A stretch of 14,447 nucleotides of DNA from CAZQAA01 sp964591255 (GTDB lineage: Bacteria > Desulfobacterota > DSM-4660 > Desulfatiglandales > Desulfatiglandaceae), in assembly GCA_964591255.1 (NCBI GenBank), contig CAZQAA010000070.1:1-14447 (forward strand), read 5' to 3'. How positions within the stretch are numbered: position 1 is the stretch's first letter; each line of letters begins with the position of its first letter. Positions 1 to 6,425 of the stretch are shown piece by piece. Both the position numbers and the translations under genes were made by a program. The notes under the pieces were generated by a model. That model was not told where the DNA came from, did not search any database, and saw only the letters and a program-made list of their open reading frames with translations.

Positions 1-228
1 AAAGGTGAATTGGCTTTTTCTGGCAATGGGAAGCAACTATTGACTTCTGCACAACAATGCACAAAAGACCTCGAAAAGAGATTGAAAGATGTTGAGTGGG
101 AGCGTGACATCTTATTAAAAAAAGCATTGGCCATTTTCAGCCAGACAGATAGGATCACGCAGGACGAGGCAGAGAATCCTTGGATATTGCCTCTGTTTGG
201 CCCATTTCGGATATATGTCCTTATTTGA
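1..228 (+). pseudogene. IS3-family transposase OrfA remnant (C-terminal part, runs off left edge)
   Basis: The open frame is continuous from base 1 (K-G-E-L-A-F-S-G-N-G-K), so it enters from outside the window; the TTG at base 10 is not a real start. The segment E-R-D-I-L-L-K-K-A-L-A-I-F-S (about residues 31-44 counted from base 10) is the hallmark of the end of IS3-family OrfA, where a short leucine zipper follows the HTH domain. An A7-G run at 117-124 sits where IS3 elements carry their -1 frameshift site, but the -1 frame stops at 150-152 and no OrfB follows. The last 25 or so residues do not look like transposase and are probably flanking DNA read through. The Nudix gene ends 6 bases downstream on the other strand, so the element is truncated and inactive. 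Confident about family, less about where the remnant ends. Confidence 0.72.
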
Positions 229-233
229 ATAGA

Positions 234-833
234 TTATGATATAAAATCGCCATTCATTGATACGTTATCTATTATTTCCATGAAATTTTTCATCATCCTT
301 GCGGTTGCCCCCCAGATGAGGTCCCCATTATACTCATAGGCCTCGTCCAGATAGACCTTCCCATCAAACTCCACAAGACGTTTCGGGTTTTTGACATGAA
401 AGACGCCAAGTGGAACCGTAAGGATCCTCTCCACCTCGATTTCGTTTATGGTGAATTTGTAAGGATGGGGTATAACCCCTACGAAAGGATGTACAATGAA
501 GCCGGAGGCCAGGGTCAATGTGTCGTCTATCCTGCCCAATAATTCTACGTCTTGCCTCAAAAGACCGATTTCCTCCTCCGCTTCTCTCAGGGCGGTTTGT
601 TCTTCGGACAGATCCTCCTTATCCATTGCCCCGCCGGGGAATGATATTTGTCCCTTATGATGTTCTACCTTGCGGGTCCTTTTTGTAAAAAGGATCTTGA
701 TCTCCCCGTTGTCCACAAATATTGGAATCAACACGCCTGCATGTTTATAAGATGTTCCATTATCGTCTATCTGTTCAGGTTTTCTTTCGTTTAGAAGTTT
801 TTTAATCAATACCATATGTTGCGATATATTCAT
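234..833 (-). CDS. Nudix hydrolase, CoA pyrophosphatase-like (NudL/PCD1 type)
   Basis: A 199-residue Nudix protein. Residues 48-68 (L-F-T-K-R-T...H-H-K-G-Q-I-S-F-P-G-G) match the NudL/UPF0035 signature that precedes the Nudix box in coenzyme A diphosphatases, and residues 67-91 form the box with R83-E84-A85-x-E87-E88-x-G90-L91 as the Mg-binding core. The spacing inside the box is two residues longer than the canonical one, as is common in the NudL group. Family knowledge: such enzymes cleave CoA or acyl-CoA to phosphopantetheine and 3',5'-ADP. The ATG at 833 has AAGG 8-9 bases upstream, which supports this start even though it lies 32 bases inside the end of pyrE; a second ATG at 815 is possible. 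Probably co-transcribed with pyrE. The CoA specificity is inferred from the motif only. Confidence 0.85.
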   Translation of the reverse strand: MNISQHMVLIKKLLNERKPEQIDDNGTSYKHAGVLIPIFVDNGEIKILFTKRTRKVEHHKGQISFPGGAMDKEDLSEEQTALREAEEEIGLLRQDVELLGRIDDTLTLASGFIVHPFVGVIPHPYKFTINEIEVERILTVPLGVFHVKNPKRLVEFDGKVYLDEAYEYNGDLIWGATARMMKNFMEIIDNVSMNGDFIS

Positions 834-1560
834 AAAACTTTACCTTAATATTTTCGTTGATCGGACTCCATTCCCCCCGAATCAATACAGGTATCCTCTC
901 TTTATGGAGATAATCTATGACTTCCCTGATTCCGGCAACAGAATAGACAGGAACACCTGTGTTGGATACAAATTCCTGGATGGCATTTTTTCCTTTTTTG
1001 CCCAGGATCGGATTCCCATCGCCATCGTAAACCGCACCTGTCTGCTCTCTGTCCACGGCAATCCCAATGCCGGTTATATGCAATGATATCCTGCGGGCAC
1101 GGGACTCGGCCTTTATTTTCTCTATGATCTCATACTTGGTCCCCATTGAAGTGGCTACATCGTCCACAATAAATATACGACATCCATCAAAAATGGAACG
1201 ATTTACGAACATACTCTTTGATGCGCTCGCTTCACCATGGGTCTTCGGTTCTTTCCTGTCATAGTCATATAATACATCTATTTTGTGATCATTCCACAAT
1301 GCCATTGCAGTTGCACAGGCAATGGCGCTCCCTTTGTATGATGGTCCCAGAATAATATCAGTCTCTTTAACAATACTCCGGGAAACCATCATTTCTGCAA
1401 AAAAGGATCCCATTTCAAGGCATAGCCGTCCTGTCTTAAACATCCCCATATTTATAAAATACGGGGTGGGTCGTCCATCCTTCAAGGACAGCTTGTCATC
1501 AAAGAAAAGGGCACCTGTCTGTGCCAGCGCCAGGGCCAATCGTTTTTTATATTCTTCCAT
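802..1560 (-). CDS. pyrE: Orotate phosphoribosyltransferase
   Basis: Converts orotate and PRPP to OMP in pyrimidine synthesis (cytoplasmic). The type I PRTase layout is clear: substrate-side S25-L-K-D-G-R-P-T-P-Y-F-I-N, then G72-P-S-Y-K-G, the mobile catalytic loop R102-K-E-P-K-T-H-G-E (K103, K106, H108), and the PRPP-binding motif I131-V-D-D-V-A-T-S-M-G-T-K142. At 252 residues it is about 40 longer than E. coli PyrE; the extra length lies after the PRPP loop, including a lysine/glycine-rich stretch near residues 180-192. The ATG at 1560 has no obvious Shine-Dalgarno sequence. It is divergent from prfB across about 200 bases, and its 3' end contains the start of the Nudix gene. Identification is secure. 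Confidence 0.95.
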   Translation of the reverse strand: MEEYKKRLALALAQTGALFFDDKLSLKDGRPTPYFINMGMFKTGRLCLEMGSFFAEMMVSRSIVKETDIILGPSYKGSAIACATAMALWNDHKIDVLYDYDRKEPKTHGEASASKSMFVNRSIFDGCRIFIVDDVATSMGTKYEIIEKIKAESRARRISLHITGIGIAVDREQTGAVYDGDGNPILGKKGKNAIQEFVSNTGVPVYSVAGIREVIDYLHKERIPVLIRGEWSPINENIKVKFYEYIATYGID

Positions 1561-1647
1561 AAAGAATATTTTAGATAAAATTCATCACTACTTCAATCAA
1601 ATTCATTGGCAATAATTTATAGCAGCTAAATTTCGGAAATTCTTTGT

Positions 1648-1676
1648 TTGATAAAACAGGTGATAATGTTTATATT
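1648..1676 (+). promoter_or_regulatory. Candidate sigma-70 promoter for prfB
   Basis: TTGATA at 1648-1653, a 17-base spacer and TATATT at 1671-1676: each box has 5 of 6 consensus bases. Transcription would start near 1683, giving a leader of about 77 bases before the ATG at 1760. Just upstream is a short palindrome, AATTTC-G-GAAATT (1629-1641), of unknown meaning. I saw no equally good promoter for pyrE on the other strand. Confidence 0.55.
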
Positions 1677-1695
1677 CTAAAATCAAATATATTTT

Positions 1696-1729
1696 GCCGC
1701 TTCTCACGAGTTATTCGAGCGTGGACGGC
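1696..1729 (+). other. Possible hairpin in the prfB leader
   Basis: GCCG (1696-1699) pairs with CGGC (1726-1729) and, inside it, CACG (1705-1708) pairs with CGTG (1720-1723), with an 11-base loop and an asymmetric internal loop. It lies entirely within the predicted leader and ends 15 bases before the Shine-Dalgarno AGGGAG (1744-1749). The pairing is short and may be incidental; there is no T-run, so it is not an intrinsic terminator. Confidence 0.3.
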
Positions 1730-1759
1730 ACATAAGGCTGGGAAGGGAGACTGGATGAC

Positions 1760-2870
1760 ATGGACGAAAACATAATGGAGCGAGCTGATAACATACTTAA
1801 AGCACTGGATGATCTTCGAGGTCATCTTTGACTTGGATGGAGAACAGCAGCAGTTAGACGAGATTGAGAAGGTGATGTCCGCTCCCGATTTCTGGGAAAA
1901 GGATCAGGATGAGATATCACGTTTGACTCAAAGGCGGGCATTATGCCGTGAAAAAATAGATACATGGCAAAAGATATACCAGGAGACCGAAGACATAAGG
2001 ATCCTGGCTGAGATGGCCCTTGAGGAGGATGATAAATCTGTCCTGAAAGAGACGAAAAATGAGATAGATCGGCTCGAAGAGAAACTGAAATCTCTGGAAT
2101 TGCAGTCCCTGTTCAGGGACCCTGATGACAAGAGAAACGCAATTGTAGCCATCAATGCAGGGGCCGGCGGGACCGAGGCCCAGGACTGGGTTGAAATGCT
2201 CTTGAGGATGTTTATTCGTTGGTGCGAGGACAAGGGGATGAAAACCCAGATCATAGATTATCTTCCGGGAGACGAGGCGGGCATCAAAAATGTCACCTTT
2301 ACGGTAAGCGGTCCCTATGCCTATGGATATCTGAAATCAGAGCACGGAATCCATAGGATGGTCAGGGTTTCCCCCTTTGATGCAACAGGGAGGAGACATA
2401 CTTCTTTTGCATCTGTCTCGGTCATTCCTGAGGTGGATACCGATATCCAGGTAGAGATCGAAGAAAAGGATTTACGGGTTGACACTTACAGGGCGAGTGG
2501 GCCAGGGGGACAGCACGTAAACAAGACCAGCTCTGCCGTTCGAATAACCCATATTCCAACGGGGATCGTTGTCCAGTGTCAGAATGAAAAATCACAGCAC
2601 CGTAACAGGGAAATGGCCATGAAGGTGCTAAAGGCCAAGCTATATGAAAAGGAAAAGGCCAAACTGGAGCAAAAAAAGCAGGAGATCCACAGCTCTCAGA
2701 AGGATATAGCATGGGGAAGCCAGATAAGATCCTATGTGTTCAATCCTTACAGGATGGTTAAGGATCACAGGACCAATGTAGAAGTGGGTAACCTGGAAAA
2801 GGTCATGGACGGCTATATTGATCCATTCATCAACGCGTATCTGAAAATGAAGGAGGAAATGGTGGGATAG
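1760..2870 (+). CDS. prfB: Peptide chain release factor 2, programmed +1 frameshift
   Basis: RF2 recognises UGA and UAA stop codons and triggers peptide release. Translation starts at ATG 1760 (AGGGAG 10 bases upstream), runs 23 codons to the in-frame TGA at 1829-1831, then shifts +1 and continues at GAC 1830, giving 369 residues (E. coli has 365). In the joined protein the stop-recognition tripeptide S204-P205-F206 specifies RF2 rather than RF1, and G249-G250-Q251 in S-G-P-G-G-Q-H-V-N is the catalytic loop that reaches the peptidyl-transferase centre; both are within one residue of the E. coli positions. The N-terminal region is helical and charged as usual. The frame open from 1809 alone (353 residues) is an artefact of the split and lacks the first 23 residues. 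It ends 2 bases from the convergent panP-like gene. Confidence 0.97.
1818..1832 (+). promoter_or_regulatory. prfB programmed +1 frameshift site
   Basis: CTT (1826-1828) followed by TGA C (1829-1832) is the canonical RF2 slippery site. GAGGT (1818-1822), three bases upstream of the CTT, acts as the internal Shine-Dalgarno-like stimulator, with the same spacing as in E. coli. Low RF2 slows reading of the UGA and favours the shift, so RF2 controls its own synthesis. Confidence 0.95.
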
Positions 2871-2872
2871 GG

Positions 2873-4585
2873 TTAGTCCTGTTCCCCCATTTCTGCCAGG
2901 ATGCGCTGGTATGCGGGCTTGAATTCATTCCATATCCTGAGACCTATACGGTTTTGGGTGTCTACGATTTCTCTCAAGATATGTCTGTCTGTCAACGGGT
3001 TTATGAGAACGGCCCTCAGAACCATGATGTTTTGTGGCCTATAACGGGTGGACTCCAGCCTTGTCCTCGACACGAAGGTCGTGTCGTCCCTTCGCAAGGC
3101 CTTGTGCAATTTTATATTCAATGCGTTAATAAGATGGTTTATTCTCCTGATCTTCCGCTCAGCCTCTTTAGTCCTTTTTCCCGTTTTTTTGCCTGAGGAA
3201 TGTCTTTTTTCAAGGTGAATCAGTTTTTTTCTAACCGTTTCAGGGATAAATCTGTAGGTGAGAATGAAAAGTTCAGGCTCGTTCAGGACCTCGAAGTTGC
3301 CGCAGTGATCAAGCATCCCTTTCAATGTCTCTGTTGCCTTCTGTGCCTGCTTGAATAGTATTCTGTAACCCTCACGGCCGATTATCTTTAACGAGGCCCA
3401 GGGTTTCAGGCATGCAAAGGGCCGGGACCCTTCAACAGTAAATCGTCCGGTGTCCACTGAATTTCTGCGGATGACATACTGTGACGAATAACGTATATGG
3501 TTAAGATCTTTTTCGTTTCTGAAAAGGACAAGACCCATTGACATGGGGCAGTAAAGGAGCTTATGGGCATCTATGGTTACGGAATCGGCCTTTTCAATCC
3601 CCTTGAACAGCGGCCGGTATTCATCAACGAGCAAGGCAGATCCGCCCCAGCACGCATCCACATGAAAGTGGGTCCCTGCTTCACGTGATATCTCTCCTAT
3701 GGCCTCAAGGGGATCTATGTTTCCTGTTTCAGTGGTGCCCGCGATTCCAACGATTGAGATTATCTTGGCCCTGCCGTCTTCCCCTCCTTCCGTCAGGGCT
3801 GCAACTCTTCTTCTTAATCGTTTTATATCCATCCTGTTGTGCTGGTCCACAGGAACCATCAGGACATTCTCCTCCCCGATTCCAAGGAGGTTGGCTGCCT
3901 TTCTGATGGAATAGTGCCCTCTGGTGGATACGATGATTACGGCCCTCGTGTACCCGTAATGCTGCAGGGCCTTGTTAATTCCAGCTATACGCAGGCCATG
4001 AAAATCGCCATCCGGGGGAAACGCCTTTTCTCTTGCTACCAGAAGGGCCGTCATGTTGGCAATTGTGCCGTCAGAAGTGATATTTCCCAAGGCGATGCGG
4101 GGATTCTGTACGTTCTTACGATAAAACCTTTCTGTCCTGTTGAAGATAAGGCGATGAAGCCAGGCCACGAGTTCTCTCTCCACAAAACTTGACGCCTTGG
4201 CTGTCTCGATTTTGACCTGATTCTGGTTCAGGGCGGCTATAATCATCTCCAGGAGGATCATGAAATAGGGGATTGCGCTGGTCATATGACCGATATAATA
4301 GGGATTTCCCACCTTTACCGAGTGCCTGATCACCTTGTTTTTTATGTCTACCAGCACATCCTTGATCAGTTCAGGGCTATGGGGTATGGAAGTCTGGTCA
4401 AAAATTTTACTCAACTCGGGGAGTGAGATACTGCTGTGGATACCACCCTTTTCCTGAAAAAAATCGTGGATCATTTCAAGTAGCTCATGCCCGAATTCAA
4501 TAAACTTGTCGGGCGAATCTGGCATTATGAAGAGCTTTCGAAGATAATCCAGACTGGATTTGACTTCCCTGTGGGTCTGTTTCAT
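2873..4585 (-). CDS. panP: PLP-dependent group II decarboxylase, PanP-like (putative aspartate 1-decarboxylase)
   Basis: A 570-residue group II (glutamate/tyrosine-type) decarboxylase. Visible: G-H-M-T-S-A-I-P-Y-F near the N-terminus (substrate pocket), G-T-I-A-N-M-T-A-L (phosphate-binding region), H-V-D-A-C-W-G-G with D310 contacting the PLP ring nitrogen, and the Schiff-base lysine K342 in D-A-H-K-L-L-Y-C-P. Segments such as A-L-N-Q-N-Q-V-K-I-E-T, V-A-G-T-T-E-T-G-N-I-D-P-L, E-P-E-L-F-I-L-T-Y-R-F-I-P and F-V-S-R-T-R-L-E resemble the Vibrio PanP family, which makes beta-alanine for pantothenate/CoA. Around residues 455-485 there is a Lys/Arg-rich insertion I do not recall from those relatives. 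AAGG lies 7 bases before ATG 4585, which I prefer to the GTG at 4588. It lies 26 bases downstream of nadA, probably one operon. Glutamate or another amino acid remains possible as substrate. Confidence 0.8.
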   Translation of the reverse strand: MKQTHREVKSSLDYLRKLFIMPDSPDKFIEFGHELLEMIHDFFQEKGGIHSSISLPELSKIFDQTSIPHSPELIKDVLVDIKNKVIRHSVKVGNPYYIGHMTSAIPYFMILLEMIIAALNQNQVKIETAKASSFVERELVAWLHRLIFNRTERFYRKNVQNPRIALGNITSDGTIANMTALLVAREKAFPPDGDFHGLRIAGINKALQHYGYTRAVIIVSTRGHYSIRKAANLLGIGEENVLMVPVDQHNRMDIKRLRRRVAALTEGGEDGRAKIISIVGIAGTTETGNIDPLEAIGEISREAGTHFHVDACWGGSALLVDEYRPLFKGIEKADSVTIDAHKLLYCPMSMGLVLFRNEKDLNHIRYSSQYVIRRNSVDTGRFTVEGSRPFACLKPWASLKIIGREGYRILFKQAQKATETLKGMLDHCGNFEVLNEPELFILTYRFIPETVRKKLIHLEKRHSSGKKTGKRTKEAERKIRRINHLINALNIKLHKALRRDDTTFVSRTRLESTRYRPQNIMVLRAVLINPLTDRHILREIVDTQNRIGLRIWNEFKPAYQRILAEMGEQD

Positions 4586-4611
4586 CACTTTGCCTTTTTA
4601 TGTGTGGAAAA

Positions 4612-5550
4612 TTATTTTAAAGGTATGCCCAGCATACGGTCAACTGCTCCTTTTGCCCTGTTCCTGATCTCTTCATTGACTTTTACCTGTGGCTCAAGTC
4701 GTTCCAGGGCGTTTACAATATCTGTCAGGCCTGTTTTTTTCATGTCAGGGCATACCATTTTTGAATCGGCCGGTATGAATACCTTGTCCGGATTGGCCTT
4801 TGAAAGGGGATATATTATCCCTGTTTCAGTACCGATGATGAATTCCATATGGCTGGAGGCCGTGGCAAATGCTATCATGCCCGAGGTGCTCTTGACCTCA
4901 TCCGCAAGGGAAAGGACTTCGGGGCTGCATTCGGGATGGGCCAGGAAAAGGGCCCCTGGATGATCGGCCTTTACCTTCAGGACCTGCTGAGGAGTAAGAT
5001 TGTCATGGATCGGACAGTATCCTTCCCAATAGCTGATATCTCTCTTTGTGTTCTGTTGTGTATATTTTGCGAGATTCCTGTCAGGGGTCATGAGGATCGG
5101 GAGGGAAGGATCTATTGAGTTGGCCACCTGGATCGCATTGGCCGATGTGCAGCACATATCGCTTTCAGCCTTGACCTCGGCCGTGGTATTCACATAGCTT
5201 ATCACCACGACATTGCCCATCTCTTTTCTCCTTTCTCGCAGGTCACGGGCTGTAATCATGTCCGCCATAGGGCACCCTGCATCCATCACGGGGAGCAACA
5301 CCTTCTTGTCAGGCGAGAGTATCGATGCTGTCTCGGCCATAAAGTGGACACCGCAGAACACGATCACCTCTGCATCTGTCTCGGCAGCACGGATAGAAAG
5401 TTCCAGGGAGTCACCGCAGAGATCCGCAATCTCCTGCACCTCTGGAATCTGATAGTTATGGGCCAGCAAGATGCCGTTTCTTTTTTTCAAAAGCGTCCTG
5501 ATTTTTTCCTGCAGGCCCCGTTGCCGGGCTATGTTTGAGCTATTCTCCAT
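4612..5550 (-). CDS. nadA: Quinolinate synthase A
   Basis: Condenses iminoaspartate with dihydroxyacetone phosphate to quinolinate, the de novo entry to NAD. At 312 residues it is the shorter NadA form. It has the three-fold repeated architecture with A30-H-N-Y-Q, A72-E-T-A, Y119-V-N-T-T-A-E-V-K, S130-D-x-C-C-T-S-A-N-A, H205-P-E-C and A229-T-A-S-S-H-M-E. The three expected [4Fe-4S] ligands are C93 (G-C-P-M-A-D), C179 (G-Y-C-P-I-H) and C267 (M-V-C-P-D-M-K-K-T), with the 86-88 residue spacing typical of the family. The partner genes nadB and nadC are not in the window. ATG 5550 has a GGA about 12 bases upstream, a weak ribosome-binding site. It is divergent from pncA and likely co-transcribed with the PanP-like gene; both pathways draw on aspartate. 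Confidence 0.97.
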   Translation of the reverse strand: MENSSNIARQRGLQEKIRTLLKKRNGILLAHNYQIPEVQEIADLCGDSLELSIRAAETDAEVIVFCGVHFMAETASILSPDKKVLLPVMDAGCPMADMITARDLRERRKEMGNVVVISYVNTTAEVKAESDMCCTSANAIQVANSIDPSLPILMTPDRNLAKYTQQNTKRDISYWEGYCPIHDNLTPQQVLKVKADHPGALFLAHPECSPEVLSLADEVKSTSGMIAFATASSHMEFIIGTETGIIYPLSKANPDKVFIPADSKMVCPDMKKTGLTDIVNALERLEPQVKVNEEIRNRAKGAVDRMLGIPLK

Positions 5551-5630
5551 TGCGCACTATTATCCTTGACCCTTCTGTCTTGAGCATCTATCTTTATAAT
5601 ATCTGTACCCGTTAAGCTATCATAAGGTAT

Positions 5631-5661
5631 TTGCGAGAAAAATTAAAATTTTTAATATAAT
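5631..5661 (+). promoter_or_regulatory. Candidate promoter for the pncAB operon
   Basis: A perfect TATAAT box lies at 5656-5661, with TTGCGA at 5631-5636 as a weak -35 at a 19-base spacing. Another perfect TATAAT at 5595-5600 has no -35 at a usual distance. The leader to ATG 5790 would be about 120 bases and carries a small hairpin, CGCAT-GCC-ATGCG (5733-5745). Confidence 0.4.
5642..5656. promoter_or_regulatory. AT-rich palindrome between nadA and pncA, candidate operator
   Basis: ATTAAAA-T-TTTTAAT is a palindrome with perfect 7-base arms and one central base. It touches both divergent -10 boxes (5654-5659 and 5656-5661) and the predicted nadA start point, so one bound protein could affect both sides. 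In such AT-rich DNA a palindrome can arise by chance, and I do not match it to a known NAD regulator. Confidence 0.35.
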
Positions 5662-5683
5662 GATATTTTGTTTAAGAAGTCAA
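5654..5683 (-). promoter_or_regulatory. Candidate sigma-70 promoter for nadA
   Basis: On the minus strand, TTGACT (5683-5678) and TATATT (5659-5654) are separated by 18 bases, with 5 of 6 consensus matches in each box. Transcription would start near 5647, giving a leader of roughly 100 bases. The -10 box overlaps the opposing TATAAT of the pncA candidate. Confidence 0.5.
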
Positions 5684-5789
5684 GGAATTTACCCTGCCTG
5701 ATAAATGGGATTGCACAACAGACCGGAAAGAACGCATGCCATGCGGCCTGCTCAAAATTCCCGGGTTTATATAGTTGGGGTGCTATTTT

Positions 5790-6425
5790 ATGGAAAAGGA
5801 TGAAAAACAATTGACACTGAAGGATGGCAGGTCCGGCATCCAGCCGGTAACTGGGCTGCGAAATGGTGATGCCCTGATTATAGTGGATGTCCAGAACGAC
5901 TTTTTACCGGGTGGCTCACTCCAGGTACCACGGGGAGATGAGATAATCCCCGTAATAAATCATTACATTGCACTCTTTGAGGAAGCGTCATTTCCCATCA
6001 TCGCCACCCGGGACTGGCATCCACAGAATCACTGCTCATTTGAAGTCCTGGGCGGTCCCTGGCCTGTCCATTGTGTGGCCGGCACACAGGGGGCGGAATT
6101 TCCGCCCGATCTAAGATTTCCCCCTGATACTATCCTGGTTTCCAAGGCCACAACGCCGGATAAAGATGCGTATTCAGGGCTTGACGGGACCGGCCTGGAT
6201 CAACAGTTACGTTCAATGGGCATAAAAAGGGTCTTTGTGGGAGGTCTTGCAACCGATTACTGTGTCCTGAGTACGGTAAAGGACCTGCTGAAACAAGGTT
6301 ATTCGGTTGTGCTGCTAAAAGACGCTGTCCGTGCGGTAGACCTTCATCCCGGTGACGGGGAAAAGGCCTTAAGGGAGATGGAGAGCCTTGGTGCCCTGAC
6401 GACAAGCCTGGAAGATATCACATGA
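5790..6425 (+). CDS. pncA: Nicotinamidase
   Basis: Hydrolyses nicotinamide to nicotinate and ammonia, the first NAD salvage step. Isochorismatase-like hydrolase fold with the catalytic triad D33 (I-V-D-V-Q-N-D-F), K119 (V-S-K-A-T-T) and C158 (A-T-D-Y-C-V), and metal ligands D75 and H77 (R-D-W-H-P), H94 (P-V-H-C-V-A-G-T) and probably H81. The motif set is that of true nicotinamidases rather than generic isochorismatases. I chose ATG 5790 (211 residues) because GGGG at 5777-5780 sits at a good ribosome-binding distance; the TTG at 5775 would put that GGGG inside the gene. Its stop overlaps the pncB start as ATGA, and the next step of the pathway follows directly. Confidence 0.95.
   Translation: MEKDEKQLTLKDGRSGIQPVTGLRNGDALIIVDVQNDFLPGGSLQVPRGDEIIPVINHYIALFEEASFPIIATRDWHPQNHCSFEVLGGPWPVHCVAGTQGAEFPPDLRFPPDTILVSKATTPDKDAYSGLDGTGLDQQLRSMGIKRVFVGGLATDYCVLSTVKDLLKQGYSVVLLKDAVRAVDLHPGDGEKALREMESLGALTTSLEDIT

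Noticed and set aside
1809..2870. prfB as a 353-residue protein starting at ATG 1809
   Set aside because: The ATG is in the +1 frame of the frameshift window and has no ribosome-binding site; the RF2 N-terminus is encoded upstream in the other frame.
4586..4588. GTG at 4586-4588 as the decarboxylase start
   Set aside because: AAGG is 4 bases from the GTG but 7 from the adjacent ATG, which is the more usual distance and codon. The difference is one residue.
5775..5789. TTG at 5775 as the pncA start
   Set aside because: The GGGG that fits as ribosome-binding site for ATG 5790 would fall inside the coding region, and the five extra residues are not part of the family core.
5551..5789. A riboswitch between nadA and pncA
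   Set aside because: Only AT-rich sequence and one 5-base-pair hairpin are visible; I could match no known NAD-sensing RNA.
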